Source of the DNA: Xylophilus sp. GOD-11R
GTDB lineage: Bacteria; Pseudomonadota; Gammaproteobacteria; Burkholderiales; Burkholderiaceae_C
Assembly (NCBI RefSeq): GCF_033546935.1
Contig: NZ_CP137854.1
Span: forward strand, 5,063,501-5,127,500
Reading direction: 5' to 3'
Length of the DNA: 64,000 nt
A program made the translations under genes and the position numbers. The first letter of the stretch is position 1. Each line of letters starts with the position of its first letter. Shown here in pieces: positions 51,642-60,623 of this stretch. The notes below the pieces were generated by a model that searched no databases, was not told where the DNA came from, and saw only the letters and a program-made list of their open reading frames with translations.

Positions 51642-52242
51642 GTCCGGCACAACGCGAAGCCTTGCCACCCGGCCGGCGCCACCGCGCTGGCGTGTATTGA
51701 TCGTCGGCGTGGCGACCCTGGCCTATCCCTTCGCCGTCTACCTCGGTTTCGGTCGGGTGGCGCCGGCGTGGCTCGCGGCCGGCCTAGCCGCGCTTGGCCT
51801 GCTGCGCGCCTGGAGCAGTCGCGATGCCCTGTGGCTCTATGCGGCCGGCGGCGCGGTGTTGCTGGCACTGTGCAGCGCGGCCGCCGACAGCTGGCTGCCG
51901 GTGAAGCTGTACCCGGTGCTGGTCAATGCGGTGATGCTGTCGCTCTTCGGTTTCAGTTTGCTCAAACCGCCGACCGTGATCGAACGGATCGCCCGGCTGC
52001 GCGAGCCTTCGCTGCCGGCCGAGGCGCTGCCTTATGTCCGCCGCGTCACCATCGCCTGGTGCGGGTTCTTCGCGGTCAACGGCGGCCTTTCGCTGGCCAG
52101 TGCGCTGTGGGCGTCGGAGCGGGTCTGGCTGCTCTACAACGGTTTTCTTTGCTACGTGCTGATCGCCGCGTTCTTCGGGGGCGAATGGCTGGTGCGCCGC
52201 CGCATGCGATCGAACCTGGCGCGGAGCCGCTGCAATGCCTGA
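51634..52242 (+). CDS. COG4648 family integral membrane protein (APE cluster)
   Basis: A 202-residue protein with about five hydrophobic segments (VLIVGVATLAYPFAVYLGFG; WLAAGLAALGLLRAW; YAAGGAVLLALCSAAADSW; WCGFFAVNGGLSLASALWAS) and a conserved middle region IERIARLREPSLPAEALPYV. The family occurs in APE and xanthomonadin-type clusters; its precise role is unknown. It overlaps the preceding carrier by 8 bp and the ligase gene by 8 bp. Confidence 0.85.
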   Translation: MPESGTTRSLATRPAPPRWRVLIVGVATLAYPFAVYLGFGRVAPAWLAAGLAALGLLRAWSSRDALWLYAAGGAVLLALCSAAADSWLPVKLYPVLVNAVMLSLFGFSLLKPPTVIERIARLREPSLPAEALPYVRRVTIAWCGFFAVNGGLSLASALWASERVWLLYNGFLCYVLIAAFFGGEWLVRRRMRSNLARSRCNA

Positions 52243-53959
52243 GTGGTCGAGGCTGACGGCCGTCGCCGGTACCGGGACGACGGGCGGTGCGCGTATCGAG
52301 GACGACCGGCCCGTCGCCTGGCACGACGGCACGCTGATCACGCGCAAACTCTTCTTGCGGGATGTGGCGGCCTGGTGCTCGGCCTTCGCGGCGATGGAAG
52401 GTGCCCGCTTCGCGCTGTATTTCGAAGACGACAGCTACACCTTCGCCGCTGCGCTCTACGGTGCCTGGCACGCCGGCAAGCAGGTCTGGTTGCCCGGCAA
52501 CCGGCTTCCCGCCACGCTGGACCGCCTGCGGGCGCAGGTGGACGGATGGGCGGGCGACGTGCCGGGCGGCCTGTCGCCGCACGCGGCGGTGGTTGCATCG
52601 CCCGTGCTGCTGCCGCCGCTGGATGCGCAAAACACCAGTCTGGTCATCCACTCTTCCGGCTCTACCGGTGAAGCCACCGCGATCCACAAGCGTCTCGCGC
52701 AGCTCGATCACGAAGTCGCCGCACTCGAAGCTTGCTTCCCTCTGGCGGCTGACGACCCTGCGAACCAGCCTCCACGCATCCTCGGCACCGTCTCGCACCA
52801 GCACATCTACGGACTGCTGTTTTGCGTGCTCTGGCCGTTGGCCGCCGGGCGCCCGTTCGCCAGCCGCCGGCTGCTGCATGCGCGGCAGATGGCCGACGCG
52901 ATCGCGCAAGGCCCTTGTGTGCTGGTGTCGAGCCCGGCGCACTTCAAGCGGTTGCCCTCCGAGGCGGACGGGCTCTCGGCAGGCGCCGCGCTGCGCCTGG
53001 TGTTTTCCTCCGGCGGACCATTGCCTGCCGACGCGGCGTTATCGGCGGCGGATCGCCTGGGCTGCGTGCCGACCGAAATCCTCGGCAGCTCCGAAACCGG
53101 TGGCATCGCCTGGCGACGCCAGGCGGTCCATGGTGAACGCTGGCAACCATTGCCCGGCGTGGAATGGCGCATCGAAGACGACCAGCTCGCGGTGCGTTCT
53201 TGGCATCTGCCCGACGACACCTGGTACCGCACCGCCGACCGGGCCACGCCGGTGGCGGGCGGCTTCGCCCTGGCAGGCCGCGCCGATCGCATCGTGAAGA
53301 TCGAGGAAAAGCGCGTGTCGCTCAGCGCGGTCGAGCGGGCCGTGGGTGCATTGCCCGAGATCGCCGATGCCCGCGCGCTGGTGCTGTCGGGCGCGCCGGG
53401 CGACCGCGTCGCGGTGGTCGCGGTGCTCACCGAAGGCGGACAGCGCCTGCTGGCCGAGCTGGGCCGGCGCCGCCTCGGTCACCGGCTGGCGCAAGCCCTG
53501 TCGCCCGAGCTCGAGCCGATCGCGCTGCCGCGCCGCTGGCGCTATGTGCAGGCGCTGCCGGTCGACGCGCAAGGCAAGAGCGCCCAGGCGTTGTTGCAGT
53601 CGTTGTTCCGGCCGCGTGTGCCCAAGGCGACGTGGCGGCTGCAGGCACCGGAGCACGCGCGTGTCGAGCTCGATATCGACCCGGCACTGGCCGTGTTCGA
53701 CGGCCACTTCGACGAACTGCCGGTGCTTCCCGGCGTGGCGCAGCTCGACTGGGCGATCGCGTTCGGCGGCGCCTGCTTCGCCCTGCCGCCACGCTTCCTG
53801 CGTGCAGAAGCGGTCAAGTTCCACCGCCCGGTGCTGCCGCCGGCGACCCTGCTGCTCGACCTGCAATGGAATCCGGCGGCCGGTCGCCTGTCGTTCAGTT
53901 TCGAATCGGCACTGGGCGTGCACGCCAGCGGCCGTGCTGTCTTCGGCGAAGCCGCATGA
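52235..53959 (+). CDS. Aryl/acyl ligase (AMP-binding) fused to a FabA/FabZ-like dehydratase domain
   Basis: A 574-residue protein. Residues 1-450 form an adenylate-forming ligase: the phosphate-binding loop LVIHSSGSTGEATAIHK, the GSSETGGIAWR motif, and WYRTADRATPVAGGFALAGR leading to RIVKIEEKRVSL. It would activate a starter such as coumarate or 4-hydroxybenzoate onto a carrier protein. The last about 110 residues (from LQAPEHARVELDIDPAL) match the hotdog fold: VFDGHFDELPVLPGVAQLDW holds the catalytic His of the FabA/ApeI-type dehydratase. In some other clusters these are separate genes. It overlaps the next gene by 4 bp. Confidence 0.88.
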   Translation: MPEWSRLTAVAGTGTTGGARIEDDRPVAWHDGTLITRKLFLRDVAAWCSAFAAMEGARFALYFEDDSYTFAAALYGAWHAGKQVWLPGNRLPATLDRLRAQVDGWAGDVPGGLSPHAAVVASPVLLPPLDAQNTSLVIHSSGSTGEATAIHKRLAQLDHEVAALEACFPLAADDPANQPPRILGTVSHQHIYGLLFCVLWPLAAGRPFASRRLLHARQMADAIAQGPCVLVSSPAHFKRLPSEADGLSAGAALRLVFSSGGPLPADAALSAADRLGCVPTEILGSSETGGIAWRRQAVHGERWQPLPGVEWRIEDDQLAVRSWHLPDDTWYRTADRATPVAGGFALAGRADRIVKIEEKRVSLSAVERAVGALPEIADARALVLSGAPGDRVAVVAVLTEGGQRLLAELGRRRLGHRLAQALSPELEPIALPRRWRYVQALPVDAQGKSAQALLQSLFRPRVPKATWRLQAPEHARVELDIDPALAVFDGHFDELPVLPGVAQLDWAIAFGGACFALPPRFLRAEAVKFHRPVLPPATLLLDLQWNPAAGRLSFSFESALGVHASGRAVFGEAA

Positions 53960-54708
53960 CTGCATTCAACCCCGTGGTCCTCATCCCGGTCTACAACCAT
54001 CCCGCCACCATTGGCGCGGCGGTGCAGGCGGTCGTCGGCCAGGGCTTGCCCTGTTTGCTGGTCGACGACGGCAGCGATGCCGCCTGCGCCGCCGTTCTCG
54101 ACGCGGTGGTGGCGGCCCATCCCGGCTGGGTGAGCCTGCAACGCCTGCCGCGCAACCAGGGCAAGGGCGGTGCCATGGTCGCCGGCCTGCGCGAGGCTGC
54201 GCGCCGGGGCTTCAGCCATGCGGTGCAGATCGACGCCGACGGCCAGCACGATTGCGCGGACATTCCGCGCTTTCTGGCCACGGCGCGTGAGCGACCCGAG
54301 GCGGTGGTCAGCGGTTGCCCGATCTACGACGACAGCGTGCCGCGCGCGCGCCTCATCGGACGCTACGCCACCCATGTCTGGGTGTGGATCAACACGCTGT
54401 CCTTCGACATCCGCGATTCCATGTGCGGCTTCCGGGTCTATCCGCTGGCGGCGGTGTCGGGGCTGATCGCCAGCACCGCCATCGCCCGGCGCATGGATTT
54501 CGACACCGACATCATCGTGCGCCTGCACTGGCGCGGGCTGGAGGTGGTCAACCTGCCGACCCGTGTGACCTATCCGCAGGACGGCATCTCGCACTTTCGC
54601 CTTTGGCGCGACAACGTGCTGATCTCGCGCATGCACGCGGTGCTGTTCTTCGGCATGTTGTGGCGCGCGCCCTGGCTGCTGTGGCGCCGGAGCCGGGTGC
54701 GGGCATGA
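53956..54708 (+). CDS. Family 2 glycosyltransferase (APE cluster)
   Basis: A 250-residue GT-A glycosyltransferase: PVVLIPVYNHPATIGAAVQA at the N-terminus, CLLVDDGSD for the nucleotide-binding aspartate and QIDADGQHDCADIPRF for the D-x-D metal motif. A C-terminal hydrophobic region (AVLFFGMLWRAPWLLWRRS) suggests membrane attachment. It may add a sugar to the polyene or its lipid anchor. The ATG overlaps the ligase stop and the stop overlaps the next gene. Confidence 0.9.
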   Translation: MTAFNPVVLIPVYNHPATIGAAVQAVVGQGLPCLLVDDGSDAACAAVLDAVVAAHPGWVSLQRLPRNQGKGGAMVAGLREAARRGFSHAVQIDADGQHDCADIPRFLATARERPEAVVSGCPIYDDSVPRARLIGRYATHVWVWINTLSFDIRDSMCGFRVYPLAAVSGLIASTAIARRMDFDTDIIVRLHWRGLEVVNLPTRVTYPQDGISHFRLWRDNVLISRMHAVLFFGMLWRAPWLLWRRSRVRA

Positions 54709-55685
54709 GCGCGGCCACATCGGCACCGCACTGGGCCGCGCTGGGCGAAAGCACCTGCGTCGCGGGCATCCGCCTGCTCTACGGCCTGCACCGTGTCTTC
54801 GGCCGCGCTCCGCTGCGCGCCATCCTCTATCCGGTGGTGTTCTGGTACTGGGCGACGCGGCCGGTAGCCCGGCGCGCATCGCTGCAATACCTGCGACGCC
54901 TGCACGCGGCCCATGGCGTGCCGGCGCGCCCGCCCGGCTGGCACGCCTCGTTGCGGCATTTCCTGTCGTTCGCCGACACCATCGCCGATAAGCTGCTCGC
55001 GCTCAGTGGTCGGTACCGCTTCGAGAACGTGCACTTTCGCGGCCGCGAGATCGTCGACGATCTGCTGGCGCGCGGACAGGGCGGCCTGCTGGTCACCGGC
55101 CATGTCGGATGCCTCGAGCTCTGCCAGGCGGTGGCGGGGCATCAGTCGGGAATGCGCCTGACGATCCTGGTGCACACCTTGCACGCCGAACGCTTCAACC
55201 GGCTGCTGCGCCGGCTCGATCCGCACAGCCGGGTGCGGCTGATGCAGGTCAGCACGGTCGATCCCGCGACGGCGGTGCTGCTCGGCGAACGGGTGGGGCG
55301 GGGCGAGTTCATCGCCATCGCCGGCGACCGCGTGCCGCTGGCTTCCGGCAAGACGGTGCGCGTGCCCTTTCTCGGCCACGACGCGCCGTTTCCGGTCGGC
55401 GCCTACGTGCTGGCCGCGCTGCTGAAATGCCCGCTGCTCATGCTGGGCTGCGTGCGCCAGGGCGACGGGCACCTGGTGTCGTTCGACTCGCTCGCCACGC
55501 GTGTCGAGCTGCCGCGCGGTGATCGTGAAGCCGCGCTAATCGCCCATGCCGCCGCGTTCGCCGCACGGCTCGAGGACCTGCTGGTCCACGCGCCCTACGA
55601 CTGGTTCAACTTCTTTCCCTTCTGGGAGCAGCCGACGGCCGCGCCCATCGCCAGCCGGACGCCGGCCCACCATGACGTCTCCTGA
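54705..55685 (+). CDS. LpxL/HtrB-like acyltransferase (APE cluster)
   Basis: A 326-residue protein of the lipid A acyltransferase superfamily. The catalytic H(x4)E motif is seen in GLLVTGHVGCLELC, followed by FIAIAGDRVPLASGKTVRVP, which matches the LpxL substrate region. In APE clusters such an enzyme often joins the polyene or a fatty acid to the lipid anchor; in some relatives it is fused to the glycosyltransferase. It overlaps both neighbours by 4 to 14 bp. Confidence 0.88.
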   Translation: MSAATSAPHWAALGESTCVAGIRLLYGLHRVFGRAPLRAILYPVVFWYWATRPVARRASLQYLRRLHAAHGVPARPPGWHASLRHFLSFADTIADKLLALSGRYRFENVHFRGREIVDDLLARGQGGLLVTGHVGCLELCQAVAGHQSGMRLTILVHTLHAERFNRLLRRLDPHSRVRLMQVSTVDPATAVLLGERVGRGEFIAIAGDRVPLASGKTVRVPFLGHDAPFPVGAYVLAALLKCPLLMLGCVRQGDGHLVSFDSLATRVELPRGDREAALIAHAAAFAARLEDLLVHAPYDWFNFFPFWEQPTAAPIASRTPAHHDVS

Positions 55686-57219
55686 ACTTTCCGTGCCCCC
55701 CGTCGTGTTCGACGGCGGCCTGCTGACCATCGAAGACATCGCCGCGCTCGCCGGAGGCACCCGCCGCGCCGAACTGTCGACCGAGCCCGCGTTCCGTGCC
55801 CGCATCGCGCGTGGCGCCGACTTCCTGGAGCGCCTGCTGCAGGAAGACGGCGTGGTCTACGGCGTGACCACCGGTTATGGCGACTCGTGCACGGTGGCCA
55901 TCCCCCGCGAGCTGGTGGCGGAACTGCCGCATCACCTCTACACGTACCACGGCTGCGGCGCGGGGCGGATGTTCACGCCCGACGAAACGCGGGCCATCCT
56001 GGCCACGCGACTGGCGTCGCTGGCGCGCGGCATGTCCGGTGTCAGTGTCGATCTGCTCGTGCAGCTCGAGACCCTGCTGCGCCACGACGTGCTGCCGATG
56101 ATTCCGGCCGAGGGATCGGTCGGTGCGAGCGGTGACCTCACGCCCTTGTCCTATGTCGCGGCCGTGCTGTGCGGCGAGCGGGACGTGTGGTTCGAAGGCC
56201 GTCGCCAGCCCGCTGCCGAAGTGCTGGCGCGGCTCGGCGTCGCCCCGCTGCGGCTGCGCCCCAAGGAGGGCCTGGCCATCATGAACGGCACGGCGGTGAT
56301 GACCGCGCTGGCCTGCCTGGCCTGGCGGCGTGCCGAATACCTGTCGCGGCTGGCCTCGCGCCTGACCGCCTGCAACGTGCTGGCGAGCGCGGGCAATGCG
56401 CACCACTTCGACGAGACGCTGTTCGCCGTCAAGCCGCATGCCGGCCAACAGCGGGCGGCGGCACGCATCCGGGCCGACCTCGACAGCGACCGGCCGGCGC
56501 GCAACGAACAGCGCCTGCAGGACCGCTATTCGCTGCGCTGCGCGCCGCATGTCATCGGCGTGCTGGAAGACGCGCTGCCCTTCTTCCGCCAGCTCGCCGA
56601 GAACGAACTCAACAGCGCCAACGACAACCCGATCATCGACGCCGAAGCCGGCCGGGTGCTGCACGGCGGCCACTTCTACGGCGGCCATATCGCCTTCGCC
56701 ATGGACGGCCTGAAGACGGCGGTCGCCAACATCGCCGACCTGCTCGACCGGCAACTGGCCCTGCTGGTCGACACCCGCTACAACCACGGGCTGCCGGCCA
56801 ACCTGTCGGGCGCAACCGGGCCACGCGCGGCCATCAATCATGGGCTCAAGGCCTTGCAGATCAGCGTGTCGGCCTGGACCGCCGAGGCGCTCAAGCTGAC
56901 CATGCCCGCGTCGGTCTTCTCGCGTTCGACCGAATGCCACAACCAGGACAAGGTGAGCATGGGCACCATCGCGGCGCGCGACTGCCTGCGGGTGCTCGAA
57001 CTCACCGAGCAGGTCGCCGCCGCCATGCTGATCGCCGCCCGGCAGGGCCTGGCCCTGCGCGCGCGCATCGACCCGCAGCTGCGCCCCGGCGCGGCGCTCG
57101 CCGGCTTCCAGGCCGCGCTGGAGCAGGTCGTCGCGCTGGTCGAGGAGGACCGCGCGCTCGACGGTGATTTGCAGCTACTCATCGGTCTGGTCCGCGACCG
57201 AGCCTGGAACCTGCCATGA
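55672..57219 (+). CDS. Aromatic amino acid ammonia-lyase (TAL/HAL family, APE cluster)
   Basis: A 515-residue MIO-dependent lyase. The self-cyclising Ala-Ser-Gly is at residues 152-154 (EGSVGASGDLTPLSYVA), the catalytic tyrosine is in YGVTTGYGDS (Tyr 63), and QDKVSMGTIAARD lies near the C-terminus. The substrate-selectivity motif reads TYHGCGAG (His 93), close to the YH of tyrosine ammonia-lyases rather than the SH of histidine lyases, so release of coumarate from tyrosine is the best guess, giving the aryl starter. It begins 14 bp inside the acyltransferase gene. Confidence 0.9.
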   Translation: MTSPELSVPPVVFDGGLLTIEDIAALAGGTRRAELSTEPAFRARIARGADFLERLLQEDGVVYGVTTGYGDSCTVAIPRELVAELPHHLYTYHGCGAGRMFTPDETRAILATRLASLARGMSGVSVDLLVQLETLLRHDVLPMIPAEGSVGASGDLTPLSYVAAVLCGERDVWFEGRRQPAAEVLARLGVAPLRLRPKEGLAIMNGTAVMTALACLAWRRAEYLSRLASRLTACNVLASAGNAHHFDETLFAVKPHAGQQRAAARIRADLDSDRPARNEQRLQDRYSLRCAPHVIGVLEDALPFFRQLAENELNSANDNPIIDAEAGRVLHGGHFYGGHIAFAMDGLKTAVANIADLLDRQLALLVDTRYNHGLPANLSGATGPRAAINHGLKALQISVSAWTAEALKLTMPASVFSRSTECHNQDKVSMGTIAARDCLRVLELTEQVAAAMLIAARQGLALRARIDPQLRPGAALAGFQAALEQVVALVEEDRALDGDLQLLIGLVRDRAWNLP

Positions 57220-57650
57220 GTGCCACGACCGCCGTGACGCCCGACCTGAGCCACGAGATCGAACTGCTGCCGGCCTTCCACGAGATCGACCTGATGGAGG
57301 TCGTCTGGCACGGCCACTACCTCAAGTACCTGGAGCAGGCGCGCAGCGCGTTGCTGCGGCGCTTCGACTACGACTTCACCGGCATGCGCGATTCCGGTTT
57401 CGCCTGGCCGATCGTCGACGTGCGGCTCAAGTACATCGCGCCGGCCAGGCTGGGCTCGGCGATCCGGGTCCGCGCGCAAATCGTCGAGTGGGAGAACCGC
57501 CTGCGCATCGCCTACCGCATCACCGACGCCGCCACCGGCGCCCGGCTGCACGAAGCCACCACGATCCAGCTGGCGGTCGACATGGCCACGGGCAAGACCT
57601 GCTTCGTCTGCCCGCCGGTGCTGTGGCAGCGGCTGGGGGTTTCGCCATGA
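57216..57650 (+). CDS. 4-hydroxybenzoyl-CoA thioesterase family protein (APE cluster)
   Basis: A 144-residue hotdog thioesterase; the catalytic region FHEIDLMEVVWHGHYLKYLE resembles the conserved Asp of 4HBT enzymes (here within D-L-M-E-V-V-W-H-G-H-Y). It probably edits or releases acyl chains from the carrier. It overlaps both neighbours by 4 bp. Confidence 0.9.
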   Translation: MSATTAVTPDLSHEIELLPAFHEIDLMEVVWHGHYLKYLEQARSALLRRFDYDFTGMRDSGFAWPIVDVRLKYIAPARLGSAIRVRAQIVEWENRLRIAYRITDAATGARLHEATTIQLAVDMATGKTCFVCPPVLWQRLGVSP

Positions 57651-58303
57651 GCTGGAATCGTCGCCGGTGGATGGGCGGGCTCGCCGCCATCGTGTCGGCC
57701 GCGCCGGCCGCCATGGCCTTTGCGGAGTCGGCATCGTCGAGCCCCGGCACTTCGGCCCTGGTCGCCGGCGTGCGGTCGCGGCTGGTCGCCGAGCCGGTAT
57801 TGCGCGGCCTGTTCGAGCAACAGAAACGCGTCACGGGCTTCCGGCATCCGCTGGTCTCGCGGGGCGATTTCCTCGTGCTGCGCGACCGGGGCGTGTTCTG
57901 GCACACCCGCGAGCCGTTCGAGTCCACCCTGGTCGTCAGCCGCGACCGCCTGGTCTCCCGCCGCGCCGACGGCAGCATCGCCACGCAGCTCGACGGCCGC
58001 GACGAGCCGGCGATCCGGGCGCTCAACGAAACCTTGTTCGCGCTCGTCTCGGCCGACCTGGCGGCGCTGACCGGCCGCTTCGTCATCGAAGGCACCCTGG
58101 CCGGCGCCGAAGGCTGGTCGCTGGACCTGCGGCCGAGGGACGCCGGACTGGCACGCTTCGTCACGCGCGTGGGCCTCACCGGCGACCGCTTCGTGCGCAG
58201 CGTGACCCTGGCCGAAGCGCAGGGCGACAGCAGCGTCATCCAGTTCAGCCAGCAGGTCGCGGCCAGCCGCGCCAACGCCGATGAGCTCGCGCGTTTTGAC
58301 TGA
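57647..58303 (+). CDS. LolA-like outer-membrane lipoprotein carrier (APE cluster)
   Basis: A 218-residue periplasmic protein. The signal peptide is basic and hydrophobic (NRRRWMGGLAAIVSAAPAAM, with a probable cut near AMA/FA). The LolA-type half-barrel is suggested by RLVAEPVLRGLFEQQKRVTG and GDFLVLRDRGVFWHTREPFE. It may carry the lipid-linked pigment or its lipoprotein across the periplasm to the outer membrane. It overlaps the exporter gene by 23 bp. Confidence 0.85.
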   Translation: MSWNRRRWMGGLAAIVSAAPAAMAFAESASSSPGTSALVAGVRSRLVAEPVLRGLFEQQKRVTGFRHPLVSRGDFLVLRDRGVFWHTREPFESTLVVSRDRLVSRRADGSIATQLDGRDEPAIRALNETLFALVSADLAALTGRFVIEGTLAGAEGWSLDLRPRDAGLARFVTRVGLTGDRFVRSVTLAEAQGDSSVIQFSQQVAASRANADELARFD

Positions 58304-60623
58304 CGGCCGCCTGCGCCGCTGGTGGGCGCTGGCCGCCGCGCTCTGGCTGGTGGCGGTGCTGGCGGTGGCGGCGCACCAGTGGCGCTTCTGGCATGGCCAG
58401 CGGCTCGACACCGACGTGATGGCCTTGCTGCCGGCCAACGAACAGGCACCGGAAATCGGGCTGGCCACGCGCGCGCTGGCCGACAGCGCCGCGCGCGCGG
58501 TGGTCGTGATGGTCGGCGCCAGCGATGCGCAGGGCGCGCTGCGGGCGACGACCGCCTGGCGTGCAGCGATGCGCGAGCGCGGCTCGCCGCTGCAGGCAGG
58601 CCTTGGCCTGGACCCGGCGCAGCTCGACACCGCGTTGGCGTTCTACCGGCCCTGGCGCAACCGACTGCTGACACAGACGCAGCGCACGCATCTGGCCGCA
58701 AGCAGCGACGACGCCCTGGCGGCCGAGGCGCTGCAGGGGCTGTTCCAGCCGGGCGCGGCACCGCGCCTGTCGGCCTGGGCGGCCGACCCGCTCGGGCTGT
58801 GGGCTCCGTGGTGGGCGGAGCGGGCGGCATCGAGCCGGGCGCGGCCCCGCGACGGCGAACTGTGGCTGGCCGAAGGGGGTCGGCAATGGATCGTGCTCGC
58901 CCTGCAGACGCAGGGTCCGGCCATCTCCCTGAGCGGTGAGCCGTTGCTGGCCGAAGCCCTGGCCGCCGCGCAGGCGGCCGCGGTCGCGGCGGTGCCCTCG
59001 GCCCGTGTCCTGGCGGCCGGCGTGCCGCTGCATGCGGAAGCGGCCGCCGTCGGCGCCAGTCGCGAGGTCAACACCATCGGCTGGGGTTCCCTGGCGGCGG
59101 TGATGCTGCTGGTCTGGCTCGCCTTTGGATCCTTGCGGCCGATGTTGCTGGTGGCCCTGTCGCTGCTGGTGGGCACCGCCGCCGCGCTGTCGGTCACGGC
59201 CCTGGTGTTCCAGCAGGTGCATCTGCTCACGCTGGTTTTCGGCGCCAGCCTGATCGGGGTCGCGGAAGACTACGGCATCCACTATTTCGCCAGCCGGCAG
59301 GCCGAGCCCTCGGCGCGGCCCATGGGCCTGATGCGGCGCCTGCTGCCGGGGCTGGCGCTGGCGGTGGCGACCAGCGTCGTCGCATACCTGGTGCTCGGCA
59401 TCGCACCGTTTCCCGGCCTGCGGCAGATGGCGGTGTTTTCGGCCACCGGGCTGGTCGCCGCCTTCCTCACCGCCGCCTGCTGGTTTCCCTGGCTCGACTG
59501 CGGACAGGTGCCGCGCCGCCGCATCGCCGACGCCATCGCACGCAGCCTGACGGCGTGGCCGCGGTGGCACGCGACCCGCTGGGGCTGGATCTTGCTCGCG
59601 GCGATCGGCCTGTTGTGCGTGACCGGCTGGTGGCAGCTGCGTTGCGTGGACGATATCCGGCAGTTGCAGAACCCGCCGCCGCGCCTGGTCGCCGAGCAGC
59701 GCGAAATGTCGAGCCTGCTCGGACTGCCGGGCGTGGCCCAGTTCTACCTGGTGCGTGGCGCCGACCCGCAGCAGTTGCTGGAGCGCGAGGAAGCGTTGAA
59801 GGAGCGGCTCGCACCCCTGGTCGCGCAGGGGCGCTTGTCGGGCTACGAAGCCCTGTCCGACTGGGTGCCGTCCATCCGCCGACAAGAGGCCGACCGCGCG
59901 CTCACCGAGCGGGCCGAGACGGCGGTGATGCGCGGCATCGTCGACCACCTCGGCGAGGCACCGCAGCGCGAGGCCTTCGACGCGCGTGCGCTCACGCCGC
60001 AGGCCTGGCTGGCCGACCCGGCATTCCGCGCCGGCCATCGCCTCTGGCTCGGCTCCATCGCCGGGGCCCAGACCAGCGTGGTGCTGCTGCGCGGTGTGCA
60101 CGACAGCGCGGCCCTGCCGGCACTCGCGTCCGCCGCCGACGGCCTGGCCGGCGTGCGCTGGGTCGACAAGGTGGCCGAGGTGTCCGGATTGCTCGGGCGC
60201 TACCGGGTGTCGATGTCGTGGCTGCTGGTGCTCGGCCATGTCGCCACTTTCGCCGCGCTCTTCTGGCGTTATCGCCGTGCCGCGTGGCGCGCCTGGGTGC
60301 CGACCCTGCTGGCGACCGGCGTCACGCTGGCGCTGCTCGGCTGGATGGGGCAGCCGCTGCAGCTGTTCAACGTGCTCGCGCTGGTGCTGCTGCTGGGCAT
60401 CGGTGCCGACTACGGCATCTTCCTGCTGGAGCATCGCGGCGAGGGCGCCGCATGGCTGGCGGTGGTGCTCGGCGCGGCGAGCACCTGGCTGTCGTTCGGC
60501 CTGCTCGGGCTGTCGCAGACACCGGCCCTGCGCGCCTTCGGCCTCACGCTGATGTTCGGCATCCTGGCCGTCTGGCTGCTGTCTCCGCTCTTCCGGCAGC
60601 CTGCGCAGGAGCCGGCGGCATGA
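58281..60623 (+). CDS. MMPL/RND-type exporter (APE cluster)
   Basis: A 780-residue inner-membrane protein of the MMPL superfamily with two six-helix halves, each starting with a hydrophobic helix and large periplasmic loop (WALAAALWLVAVLAVAAHQW; WGWILLAAIGLLCVTGWWQL). Conserved segments include LIGVAEDYGIHYFASRQAEP and LLGIGADYGIFLLEHRGEGA, the RND-type helix 4/10 motifs with Asp for proton coupling. It is expected to export the aryl polyene. It starts inside the LolA-like gene and overlaps the next start by 4 bp. Confidence 0.92.
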   Translation: MSSRVLTDGRLRRWWALAAALWLVAVLAVAAHQWRFWHGQRLDTDVMALLPANEQAPEIGLATRALADSAARAVVVMVGASDAQGALRATTAWRAAMRERGSPLQAGLGLDPAQLDTALAFYRPWRNRLLTQTQRTHLAASSDDALAAEALQGLFQPGAAPRLSAWAADPLGLWAPWWAERAASSRARPRDGELWLAEGGRQWIVLALQTQGPAISLSGEPLLAEALAAAQAAAVAAVPSARVLAAGVPLHAEAAAVGASREVNTIGWGSLAAVMLLVWLAFGSLRPMLLVALSLLVGTAAALSVTALVFQQVHLLTLVFGASLIGVAEDYGIHYFASRQAEPSARPMGLMRRLLPGLALAVATSVVAYLVLGIAPFPGLRQMAVFSATGLVAAFLTAACWFPWLDCGQVPRRRIADAIARSLTAWPRWHATRWGWILLAAIGLLCVTGWWQLRCVDDIRQLQNPPPRLVAEQREMSSLLGLPGVAQFYLVRGADPQQLLEREEALKERLAPLVAQGRLSGYEALSDWVPSIRRQEADRALTERAETAVMRGIVDHLGEAPQREAFDARALTPQAWLADPAFRAGHRLWLGSIAGAQTSVVLLRGVHDSAALPALASAADGLAGVRWVDKVAEVSGLLGRYRVSMSWLLVLGHVATFAALFWRYRRAAWRAWVPTLLATGVTLALLGWMGQPLQLFNVLALVLLLGIGADYGIFLLEHRGEGAAWLAVVLGAASTWLSFGLLGLSQTPALRAFGLTLMFGILAVWLLSPLFRQPAQEPAA

